In this document: positions 36,337-43,857 of the stretch, piece after piece
How positions within the stretch are numbered: the stretch's first letter is position 1
Layout: every line of letters starts with the position of its first letter
NCBI GenBank assembly: GCA_017304845.1
Contig: JAFKLL010000015.1
Location: 1 to 64,000 of the forward strand
Length of the DNA stretch: 64,000 nt
Source: Solirubrobacterales bacterium
GTDB lineage: Bacteria > Actinomycetota > Thermoleophilia > Solirubrobacterales > 70-9
Direction: 5' to 3'
Program-made: the position numbers and the translations under genes
The notes under the pieces: model-generated
Told to the model about the DNA's origin: nothing
Database searches by the model: none
Seen by the model: only the letters and a program-made list of their open reading frames with translations

Positions 36337-37605
36337 TCAGCGACGCATGATCCGGAACGGCCTGGCCTTGGTCTGGCCCTTCAGCCCAGCGGCGCCGAGG
36401 CCGACGCGGAGCACGGTCCTTCCTCGTCCCGCCTTCGACCGGACCTTCGCGAAGAGCTGGAGCTTTCTGGTCGAGCCGGCGGGCAGAGTGCCGATCGCCC
36501 GGCAGGCTCCGGTCCTGACCCGCCTGTCGCCGCGCAGGCACAGCCTGACCCGGGTGGCGGGGGCATCGCCGGCGTTCTTCACGGCCACGGCGATCTTGAC
36601 CCGGCGACCCGGCTTGACCGCTCGCGGGGAGACGTTGAACCGGACCAGCCTCAGATCCGCCTTCCCTTCGGGCTGTACCGGGCACAGTGAGGGATCGGTC
36701 TCGCAGGTCGGTTCGGGCTCCGGGGGACACAGCGAGGGATCAGTCTCACAGGTCGGTTCCGGTTCGGGAACCTCGACCGCGGGGTCTTCGCCGACCCGGG
36801 CCGGGATCCGGCTCGGGGCCGCGCCGGTGCATCCGTCGCCGGCGACCCGCTCGACGCAGACGTCGATCGAGTTCGAGGCGACCGCGTCGTCGACCCCGGA
36901 GCTGCCGGGATCGCGGGCCTTGAGCCGCTTCCAGCCCGGCTCGTTGAAGGTCACGCCGGCCACGCCGTTGGCATCGGAGTCGCCGGGAACGACGACCTCG
37001 GCCGGGTAGGGCACGGCGGCGGCGTTCAGGCCGCCCACGGTGGCTCCTTCGTAGCTCGGGCCGGTGTCGCTGGACACCGTGACCGAGACGGGCTCGCCGA
37101 CGATCGCGGTCTCAGGCCCTTCCAGGTGGAGCATGGGACGGCCGCTGAAGGCGTCGTAGACCCAGAGGATCTCGTCGCCGTCGACGATCCGGAACTGGCA
37201 GCCGCCGACCGGGGTGTACTCGTCGTTGACCAGGATGCCCCACCACCAGCCATTGCCGTTGTCCTCGGCGTCAGGGCCCCATCGGGTCAGGAAGTAGTCG
37301 TCGTAGGTCGTGTACCACTGGCCGTCGAAATCCTGGCCGATGATCTCCATCGCGTCGGCCGTCGCGGCGGTCGGGACGGGGCCCGGTTCCGGGTTGGCGT
37401 CCAGATTGGTGCCGTCGCAGGTTCTGGGCTCGGTGTCGGAGGCGGACTGGAGCTGCCGCCCGTCGGTGTGGACGACCCGGTCGAAGATCGTCGAGGTGGC
37501 ACCCTCGACGCGGACCGAGACGTCGACCGGCTCCGCGGCGGATGACTGGACGCCGACCGCCAGGACGGATGCGACGGCAAGCAGGACTGCAAGGACTCTT
37601 CTCAT
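36337..37605 (-). CDS. Secreted DUF4430 protein with Ig-like and CARDB-like domains
   Basis: A 422-aa exported protein directly downstream of cobalamin riboswitch 2. Signal peptide to about residue 24, then a DUF4430-type domain (VSVRVEGATSTIFDR to GGCQFRIVDGDEILWVY), closely similar to the N-terminus of the protein at 32486. An Ig-like domain follows (GVAGVTFNEPGWKRLKA), a duplicated Cys-containing linker (EPEPTCETDPSLCP twice) and a basic CARDB-like domain. It has no alpha/alpha repeats. I chose the second of two close ATGs (37605) because AAAGGGG is then seven bases upstream; ATG 37611 would leave only two. Probably a cobalamin- or corrinoid-binding surface protein. Confidence 0.78.
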   Translation of the reverse strand: MRRVLAVLLAVASVLAVGVQSSAAEPVDVSVRVEGATSTIFDRVVHTDGRQLQSASDTEPRTCDGTNLDANPEPGPVPTAATADAMEIIGQDFDGQWYTTYDDYFLTRWGPDAEDNGNGWWWGILVNDEYTPVGGCQFRIVDGDEILWVYDAFSGRPMLHLEGPETAIVGEPVSVTVSSDTGPSYEGATVGGLNAAAVPYPAEVVVPGDSDANGVAGVTFNEPGWKRLKARDPGSSGVDDAVASNSIDVCVERVAGDGCTGAAPSRIPARVGEDPAVEVPEPEPTCETDPSLCPPEPEPTCETDPSLCPVQPEGKADLRLVRFNVSPRAVKPGRRVKIAVAVKNAGDAPATRVRLCLRGDRRVRTGACRAIGTLPAGSTRKLQLFAKVRSKAGRGRTVLRVGLGAAGLKGQTKARPFRIMRR

Positions 37606-37642
37606 TCTCATTACCCCTTTCCACGAGGGCTCGAATTGGCGG

Positions 37643-37790
37643 GTGCTGTCGGTGTCCTGACTTACGAGCGATCCCGTCGCGCCTTCCCGGATTGACTCCA
37701 GTGGCTTGCTTCGCGCTAGCGGCGGGCGTCCTCGATCACAGTGGCGGGTCCGTGCCGGCTTCTCACCGGCTTCCACGCACAGCAACCTCT
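37643..37790 (-). promoter_or_regulatory. Cobalamin riboswitch 2
   Basis: On the minus strand: GGAAGCCGGTGAGAAGCCGG, then CACGGACCCGCCACTGTGA (near 37735-37755), AAGCCACTGG and the box GTAAGTCAGGACACCGACAG (near 37646-37665). GGTTGCTGT at the 5' end can pair with ACAGCACC at the 3' end to form P1. These are textbook aptamer blocks. The start codon of the DUF4430 gene is only about 40 bases downstream, leaving room for translational but hardly for a terminator-type platform. Confidence 0.93.
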
Positions 37791-37879
37791 ATGTACGCCG
37801 CAACCGTACAGGTTCCGGTCGCCTCTCCGGAGTCCAGGACTCTCTCCGCAAATAGCGCGATCGCGGCCGGTTGGCGTCC

Positions 37880-38020
37880 GGGGCGAGTCCTACAGTCGTC
37901 GCTACCCGGAATACCGGGTGACGTGAAAGCCAGCGAAGTCCGGTGAGATCCCGGCGCTGTCCCGCAACGGTAAAGCCCCTCGCGAGGGGATGAGCCCGGT
38001 CGCCTGCTCCACGTCGTTGG
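37880..38020 (+). promoter_or_regulatory. Cobalamin riboswitch 3
   Basis: Plus-strand aptamer blocks: AGTCCGGTGAGATCCCGGCG (near 37937), CTGTCCCGCAACGGTAAAGC (near 37957), a CCCCTCGCGAGGGG hairpin, and the B12 box GAGCCCGGTCGCCTGC (near 37992). It is divergent from riboswitch 2; the 497-base gap 37606-38102 holds these two elements, their promoters (not identified) and the nrdB leader, and no gene. Confidence 0.92.
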
Positions 38021-38075
38021 CCAGTCCTCGGAAGAAGGACGATCCAATCTGCGCGCACGCGTCGAGCAGGGGTCC

Positions 38076-38100
38076 CTTCCTCCGATGAACCCGGAGGAAG
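38076..38100 (+). promoter_or_regulatory. Shine-Dalgarno-sequestering hairpin of nrdB
   Basis: Perfect 9-base stem: CTTCCTCCG (38076-38084) and CGGAGGAAG (38092-38100), loop ATGAACC. The right arm contains GGAGG (38093-38097), five bases before TTG 38103. The stem would block ribosome binding and is the likely expression platform of riboswitch 3. An in-frame ATG lies in the loop but has no binding site of its own. Confidence 0.75.
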
Positions 38101-38102
38101 CT

Positions 38103-39188
38103 TTGAAGAAGACATACGAGATCGGATCCCGGACCTTCGTCCTCGATCAGGCCAAGGCCGAGCAGGCCCTGGCCGCCAAGCGGGTCATCGGTGGTCGCGA
38201 GACCATGACCTTCAACCTGCTGCCGCTCCGCTACGACTGGGCGTACGAGCTGTACCGGACGATGAAGGCGAACCACTGGGAGCCCGAGGACGTGCCGATG
38301 CAGAAGGACGTCGAGCAGTGGCGCGGCGCCGACGCGCTGACCGAGATCGACCGCTGGATCATCCGCATGGGGATCGGCTACTTCTCGGCCGCCGAGGGGA
38401 TCGTGGGCGACAACATCATCCACGTGGTCCGCGAGCTGATGACCGCCTCGGAGCTGAAGCTGGTCCTCGGCCGGCACGCCCACGAGGAGAACATCCACGC
38501 CGACTCGCTGCTCTACATGATCTCCTCGCTCGGGATCGACCCGCACGAGTGCGAGGCGATGTTCGACGACGTCGCCACGATCAACGCCAAGAACGAGTTC
38601 GTGACCAACGTCTCCCGGGAGCTGCGGCGCGATCTCGACATGACCGTGCTCGAGGACCAGCGCCTGCTGGCCAAGAACATCTTCGTGTTCGGCCAGTGCA
38701 TGGAGGGCACCCAGTTCTACGGCCTGTTCGGCATGATCCTCTCGCTCTACCGCCAGGGCAAGCTGACCGGGATCGGCACCATGTTCCGCTACACGCTGCG
38801 GGACGAGTCGAACCACATCGAGCTGTTCCGCAAGCTGCTGCTCGAGCTCTTCCGCGAGAACCCGGAGGTCGCCTCCCCCGAGTTCAAGGAGGAGCTGCGC
38901 GAGCTGATGCGGGAGGCGGTCACCCTCGAGAAGGACTTCATCGCCGACTGCCTGCCGGTCAGCGGGGTCGGGCTCTCCGAGGAGGAGTTCAGCGCCTACA
39001 TCGACTTCATCGCCGACCGCCGGCTGGTCGGGGTCGGGCTCGATCCCCTGAACGAGAGCCTCGAGAACCCGTTGCCCTGGCTGGCCGAGCTGATGGATGT
39101 GCGCAAGGAGCAGAACTTCTTCGAGGGCCGGGTCACCGAGTACCAGAAGGCCTCATCGCTGGCGGCGGTGAGCGACGACGAGCTTTGA
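38103..39188 (+). CDS. nrdB: Class I ribonucleotide reductase small subunit, radical Tyr replaced by Leu
   Basis: R2 subunit (361 aa) that supplies the oxidant for deoxyribonucleotide synthesis. Metal ligands by ungapped alignment with the E. coli spacing: Glu98 (AAEGIVGDN, replacing Asp84), Glu129 and His132 (EENIH), and a later ESNH pair. The Tyr122 position is Leu136 (codon 38508), and Glu for Asp84 is also a subclass Ic trait, so a Tyr-free Mn/Fe or similar cofactor is likely. TTG 38103 is preferred because GGAGG is five bases upstream; ATG 38085 is the alternative. Controlled by riboswitch 3 and followed by nrdA. Confidence 0.93.
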   Translation: MKKTYEIGSRTFVLDQAKAEQALAAKRVIGGRETMTFNLLPLRYDWAYELYRTMKANHWEPEDVPMQKDVEQWRGADALTEIDRWIIRMGIGYFSAAEGIVGDNIIHVVRELMTASELKLVLGRHAHEENIHADSLLYMISSLGIDPHECEAMFDDVATINAKNEFVTNVSRELRRDLDMTVLEDQRLLAKNIFVFGQCMEGTQFYGLFGMILSLYRQGKLTGIGTMFRYTLRDESNHIELFRKLLLELFRENPEVASPEFKEELRELMREAVTLEKDFIADCLPVSGVGLSEEEFSAYIDFIADRRLVGVGLDPLNESLENPLPWLAELMDVRKEQNFFEGRVTEYQKASSLAAVSDDEL

Positions 39189-39216
39189 GCGAAGAGACGA
39201 GAGAGAAGGACTGAAG

Positions 39217-42200
39217 ATGCTGATCGAATTCGACGAGATCCTCCACGATCTGGAACTGAAGCGGGCGGCCTCGCTGCCGACCGCCGAGCTGCCGCTGGCC
39301 GGCGTGACCGAGGCCCTGGCCGGCCTCGAGGCGGGGGCGAGCGGCCTGACCGTGGCCCGGCCCGAGGGCGAGCGGCCCTTCGAGGCCGCCGACGCCGGGT
39401 CGCTCGCCGCGGCGGCGCTCGGCACGGTCGCCTCCGCCCGGGGCGAGGAGGCGGACCTGCCGGCCGCGCGCGAGCTGATCCGCCGCACGACCAGCCGGGT
39501 CGTCGAGCAGCTCGACCGGCTCGGGGCCGGCGCCACGGTGACCGAGTCGGATCTCTCCTCGCTGGTCGAGGCGGCGCTGATCGCCGAGGGCGAGTACGAG
39601 GTGGCGAAGGCGCTGGTGATCCGTCGCACGACCCGCAGCGCGGCCGCCGCCAAGAAGGGAGCCGAGATCCGGCTGATCCGCCGGTCCGGCCAGGTCGTCC
39701 CCTGGAACGAAGAGAAGATCGAGATCGCGGTCCGCAAGGCCTTCCTCTCACTCCAGCGCGACCCGGAGCCTTCGGTCGCTCTGGCCGCCAGGGTGACCGA
39801 ACGGGCCAAGGGCCTCGGCGTCGCCTACGTGCCGATCGAGACCGTCCAGGACTTCGTGCAGGAAGAGCTGGTCCTGGCCGGGCACATGCGGGTCGCCGAG
39901 CGCTACATCGTCTACCGGGCCGAGCGCGGCCTGATCCGGGCCAGAGACAGGGCCGAGGGCGACGCTCCCGCGACCCCGGTCCCGATCGCGGTCACCGAGG
40001 CGGACGGCACGACCTCGGTCTGGGACGGCGAGGACCTGCGTCCCCGGATCGCCTTCGCTTCGATCGGCCTGGACCTGCCGCATGACCGGCAGCGGATCGA
40101 GGCCGAGCTTCGCCGCGGCGTCCAACCGGGCGTCAGCCGGGCCGAGCTCTCGAAGCTGATCGTCCTCAACGCCAAGGCCCTGGTCGAACGGGACTCGGAC
40201 TACTCCCGCTTCGCCGGCCGGATCCTGCTCAGCTACGTCTACGAGGAGACGCTCGACTGGAGCATCACCCGGGACGGCATCGGCCATCTCCGCGAGGCCC
40301 ATCAGAAGGCCCTGCGCCCGATGCTCGAGCATGGCGCGTCGATCAAGCGGATCGATCCGAAGCTGCTCGAGTACGACCTCGACCGGCTCGCCGCCGCGCT
40401 CGACCCGAGCGCCGATCTCGACTTCGATTTCCTCGGCCTGCAGACCCTCTACGACCGCTACCTGATCGTCGACAAGACCGGCAGGCGGGACCGTCGGATC
40501 GAGGCCCCGCAGCTGTTCTGGATGCGGGTCGCGATGGGCGTCTGCCTGCCGGAGGAAGGCGACCGCGAAGAGCGGGCGCTCGACCTCTACTCGGTCTACA
40601 AGGACCGCCGCTTCTGCTCCTCGACGCCGACCCTGTTCAACGCCGGCACCCTCCACTCGCAGCTCTCCAGTTGCTACCTCTACGTGGTCGACGACACGCT
40701 CAGCTCGATCATGCAGCGCGGCATCGCCGAGAACGCGATGTGCTCGAAGTGGGCCGGCGGGCTCGGGGGCTCCTGGACCAAGGTGCGCGGCACCGGCTCC
40801 CACATCGAGTCGACCAACGGCGAGAGCCAGGGGCTCGTCCCGTTCCTCAAGCTCCACAACGACCAGCTGGTCGCGGTGAACCAGGGCGGCAAGCGGGCCG
40901 GCTCCGGCTGCGCCTACCTGGAGACCTGGCACAACGACATCGGCGACTTCCTGGAGCTGCGGCGGAACACCGGCGACGACCGCCGCCGCACCCATGACAT
41001 GAACACCGCCAACTGGATCCCCGATCTCTTCATGAAGCGGGTCGAGGCGCGCGGCCACTGGACCCTGTTCCGCAGCTCGCAGGTGCCGGACCTCCACGAG
41101 ATCTACGGCAGGGAGTTCGAGCGTCGCTACGAGGAGTACGAGGCGAGGGCCGAGGCCGGCGAGATCTACGGTCAGCGGGTCCCGGCGATCGAGCTCTGGA
41201 AGCAGATGCTGAAGGTGCTGTTCGAGACCGGGCATCCGTGGATGACCTTCAAGGACGCCTGCAACGTGCGCAGCCCGCAGGATCACGCGGGGGTGATCCA
41301 CAGCTCGAACCTCTGTACCGAGATCACCCTCAACACCGGGCCGGACGAGACCGCCGTCTGCAACCTCGGGTCGGTGGTGATCGACCGCCACCTCACCCCG
41401 GAGGGCGAGATCGACCACGAGAAGCTGGAGGAGACGATCCGGATCGCGGTCCGGGCGCTCGACAACGTGATCGACGTGAACTTCTACCCGACCGAGGCGG
41501 CGAAGACCGCGAACTCGCGGCATCGCCCGGTCGGCCTCGGCGTGATGGGCCTGCAGTACGCCCTGTACGAGAAGGGGGTCGAGTTCGGCTCCGACGAGGC
41601 GGTCGATTTCAACGACGAGATGATGGAGGCGATCGCCTTCCACGCCTACTCGGCCTCGAGCGATCTCGCCGCGGAGCGGGGCGCCTACCAGAGCTACGAG
41701 GGCTCGAAGTGGAGTCGTGGCCTGCTGCCGCAGGACACGATCGACCTGCTCGAGGAGGAGCGGGGAGAGCCGATCGAGGTGCCGCGCGGCGGCCGTCTCG
41801 ACTGGGGCCCGGTGCGGGAGAAGATCGCGGCTCAGGGCATGCGGAACTCGAACGTGATCGCGATCGCCCCGACCGCGACGATCGCCAACATCATGGGCAC
41901 CTCGCCCTGCATCGAGCCGATCTACAAGAACCTGTTCGCCAAGTCGAATCTCTCCGGCGACTTCACGATCCTCAACCCGTACCTGGTCAAGGATCTGAAG
42001 GAGGCCGGCCTCTGGAACGAAGAACTGGCCGGCGAGCTCAAGTACTTCGACGGCGACCTGACCGAGATCGAGGTGGTGCCGGAGGAGATCCGACGGCGCT
42101 ACCGGACCGCCTTCCAGATTCCCTACGAGTACCTGATCGACGCGGCTGCGCGACGGCAGAAGTGGATCGACCAGTCGCAGTCGGTCAACCTCTTCCTGCC

Positions 42201-42438
42201 CGAACCGGACCTGAAGGCCCTCAGCCACATGTACCGGCGCGCCTGGCACGCGGGCCTCAAGACCACCTACTACCTGCGTACCCTGGGCGCCTCGACGATC
42301 GAGAAGTCGACCGTCAGCAAGTCGGCGGCCAAGCCCGAGCCGGAGGCGGCGATGGGAGACACCGCCCTCAGCCCCGAGCAGATGGCCTGCTCGATCGAGG
42401 CCGCCCGCAACGGGGAGGAGTGCGAGGCCTGCCAGTGA
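39217..42438 (+). CDS. nrdA: Class I ribonucleotide reductase large subunit
   Basis: Catalytic R1 subunit, 1073 aa. A full ATP-cone is at about residues 150-240 (LIRRSGQVVPWNEEKIEIAV). Before it, residues ~90-140 (RRTTSRVVEQLDRLGAG to EGEYEVAKALVIRR) look like a decayed first cone. Active-site elements: SSCYLY near residue 484, NLCTEI (Asn, thiyl Cys, Glu) near 696, AVCNLGS near 709, and a C-terminal redox pair CEACQ. Length is larger than the ~760-aa E. coli type and similar to multi-cone R1 proteins. It starts 28 bases after nrdB with an AAGGA-like site. Confidence 0.95.
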   Translation: MLIEFDEILHDLELKRAASLPTAELPLAGVTEALAGLEAGASGLTVARPEGERPFEAADAGSLAAAALGTVASARGEEADLPAARELIRRTTSRVVEQLDRLGAGATVTESDLSSLVEAALIAEGEYEVAKALVIRRTTRSAAAAKKGAEIRLIRRSGQVVPWNEEKIEIAVRKAFLSLQRDPEPSVALAARVTERAKGLGVAYVPIETVQDFVQEELVLAGHMRVAERYIVYRAERGLIRARDRAEGDAPATPVPIAVTEADGTTSVWDGEDLRPRIAFASIGLDLPHDRQRIEAELRRGVQPGVSRAELSKLIVLNAKALVERDSDYSRFAGRILLSYVYEETLDWSITRDGIGHLREAHQKALRPMLEHGASIKRIDPKLLEYDLDRLAAALDPSADLDFDFLGLQTLYDRYLIVDKTGRRDRRIEAPQLFWMRVAMGVCLPEEGDREERALDLYSVYKDRRFCSSTPTLFNAGTLHSQLSSCYLYVVDDTLSSIMQRGIAENAMCSKWAGGLGGSWTKVRGTGSHIESTNGESQGLVPFLKLHNDQLVAVNQGGKRAGSGCAYLETWHNDIGDFLELRRNTGDDRRRTHDMNTANWIPDLFMKRVEARGHWTLFRSSQVPDLHEIYGREFERRYEEYEARAEAGEIYGQRVPAIELWKQMLKVLFETGHPWMTFKDACNVRSPQDHAGVIHSSNLCTEITLNTGPDETAVCNLGSVVIDRHLTPEGEIDHEKLEETIRIAVRALDNVIDVNFYPTEAAKTANSRHRPVGLGVMGLQYALYEKGVEFGSDEAVDFNDEMMEAIAFHAYSASSDLAAERGAYQSYEGSKWSRGLLPQDTIDLLEEERGEPIEVPRGGRLDWGPVREKIAAQGMRNSNVIAIAPTATIANIMGTSPCIEPIYKNLFAKSNLSGDFTILNPYLVKDLKEAGLWNEELAGELKYFDGDLTEIEVVPEEIRRRYRTAFQIPYEYLIDAAARRQKWIDQSQSVNLFLPEPDLKALSHMYRRAWHAGLKTTYYLRTLGASTIEKSTVSKSAAKPEPEAAMGDTALSPEQMACSIEAARNGEECEACQ

Positions 42439-42452
42439 GGCAGAATGCCGGC

Positions 42453-43301
42453 ATGGACGAGCAAGCCGATCTGGATCCTTCCGGGCCCGACTGGAGCGTC
42501 AGCGCCGGGAAGGCCTGGGTCGAGGTCCAGGATCTGACCGACAGTGTCTACGCCCCCGTGGAGCGGTTGCTGACCGACGAGGTCGGGGACGGCCCGGGCA
42601 GGCGGGTTCTCGATGTCGGCTGTGGCACCGGGGCCACCACGGTCGCGATCGCCCGACGGCTTGGAGCGGATGCCCGGTGCACCGGGATCGACGTGTCAGA
42701 GCCGATGGTCGAAGCCGCTCAGGAGCGGGCGAGAACGGCGGGCGTCGAAGCCGACTTCCTGCTCGCGGACGCCCAGACCCACGACTTCGGCGAAGGCGTC
42801 TTCGATCAGGTGGTCTCGCGCTGGGGGCTCATGTTCTTCGCCGATCCGGTCGCGGCTTTCTCGAACCTGCGGAGGGCTGCCGCAGGGGGTCGCCTCAGGG
42901 CGATCAGCTGGCGCAGCCACACGGAGAACCCGTTCATGACCGTCGCCGAGAGCGCGGCGGCTCCGCTCCTTCCGGGGTTCGAGCCCCGCCGATCCGACGA
43001 TGCCCCCGGGCAGTTCGGCCTCGCCGACGAAGCGGCCACGGCCGAGATCCTGCGGGACGCCGGTTGGGAAGACGTCACCCTCAGGCCGGTCGACGTGACC
43101 TGTTCCTTTCCGGAAGCCGAGCTGGTCCGGTACTTCCTGGGCCTCGGGCCGCTGGCCCGGCACCTCGACGGTCTTTCGCCGGCCGAGGTGCCGGATGAGC
43201 TGGTCGGAACCGTCCGCCGGGCCTTCGATCCCTACCTGGCGGACGGCCAGGTCAGCTTCGACGCCGCCTGCTGGATGATCGGCGCGAGCTCGCCGGCCTA
43301 G
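42453..43301 (+). CDS. SAM-dependent methyltransferase
   Basis: Class I methyltransferase of 282 aa. Motif I is VLDVGCGTGATTVAIA, followed by GIDVSEPMVEAAQERA, LLADAQTHDF and the post-motif SRWGLMFFADPVAAFSNLRR. Resembles UbiE/MenG-like and generic type 11 methyltransferases; acceptor unknown. Begins 14 bases after nrdA, so it may be in the same transcript, though nothing else ties it to nucleotide metabolism. Convergent overlap of four bases with the next gene. Confidence 0.87.
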   Translation: MDEQADLDPSGPDWSVSAGKAWVEVQDLTDSVYAPVERLLTDEVGDGPGRRVLDVGCGTGATTVAIARRLGADARCTGIDVSEPMVEAAQERARTAGVEADFLLADAQTHDFGEGVFDQVVSRWGLMFFADPVAAFSNLRRAAAGGRLRAISWRSHTENPFMTVAESAAAPLLPGFEPRRSDDAPGQFGLADEAATAEILRDAGWEDVTLRPVDVTCSFPEAELVRYFLGLGPLARHLDGLSPAEVPDELVGTVRRAFDPYLADGQVSFDAACWMIGASSPA

Positions 43302-43777
43302 CGCCGGCCAACCCGCTTCCAGGCGTCCGCGCCCGGCGTCGGCCGGGTCACCCAGATCGAGTCCGCCGCCTCGAAGTCCCCGGCCGTGACGGTGATGGTC
43401 GTCTTGCCGCGGGCCTTCCGTCCCGGGGTGACGCCGATCCGGCCGGTCCGCGCTACCGAGTGAGGCGCGATCTTCTGGAAGGTGATGCGCTGAGCCGTCG
43501 TCACCCGCCAGTTCGACGAACGGACTCGCAGGACCACGTTCTCGATCTCGGAATCCGTGTCGTTGCGGACCTTGATCCGCATGTAGGCGACGCCGGTGGC
43601 CGGCACCTGCTGCTTGGGGATGTCCAGGGACAGCCCGGTGATGTCCGCGGCGCCCCACTCGATGCCCGCGTCGGAAGCGGTGGCGTGGCCCGGGGCGGAC
43701 GCTTCGGCGAGGCCCGGGGCGGCAAGGATTCCGAGGGCGGCCAGGACGGCGGTGACTTGGTACCTGAGTCGATTCAC
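43298..43777 (-). CDS. Small secreted Ig-like protein, 159 aa
   Basis: GTG start, signal peptide ending near AEA (residue 26), then a single beta-sandwich-like domain: AYMRIKVRNDTDSEIENVV, VRSSNWRVTTAQRITFQ, GKTTITVTAGDF. It has the same R-x-SSN-x-x-V pattern as the C-terminal tails of the GDPD-like and metallophosphoesterase proteins, here as a free-standing domain. Function unknown; a binding or wall-association module is plausible. Confidence 0.75.
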   Translation of the reverse strand: MNRLRYQVTAVLAALGILAAPGLAEASAPGHATASDAGIEWGAADITGLSLDIPKQQVPATGVAYMRIKVRNDTDSEIENVVLRVRSSNWRVTTAQRITFQKIAPHSVARTGRIGVTPGRKARGKTTITVTAGDFEAADSIWVTRPTPGADAWKRVGRR

Positions 43778-43794
43778 GCAGCGGAATCCACGAA

Positions 43795-43845
43795 CCGCGA
43801 GATGCAGAAAGAGGCCACATGGCGCACCCTTTCTGCATCTCGCGG
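43795..43845. repeat. Nested palindromic element, copy 2
   Basis: Outer arms of 17 bases (CCGCGAGATGCAGAAAG at 43795-43811, complement at 43829-43845), with inner hairpin GCCA-CA-TGGC and the same GCCACATGGCGCACCC core as the copy at 27854. Arm ends differ from copy 1 (AAAG instead of ATC) but pairing is retained on both sides. It lies 13 bases beyond the stop of the aldehyde dehydrogenase at 43858, on whose transcript it could terminate. Confidence 0.85.
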
Positions 43846-43857
43846 GCTGGGGCTTGG

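Noticed and set aside
38085-38102. ATG 38085 as the nrdB start
   Set aside because: No ribosome binding site upstream and it lies in the hairpin loop; TTG 38103 has GGAGG at the right distance. Kept as an alternative only.
39748-42249. Long minus-strand open frame opposite nrdA
   Set aside because: Antisense of a fully supported nrdA; composition typical of a shadow frame.
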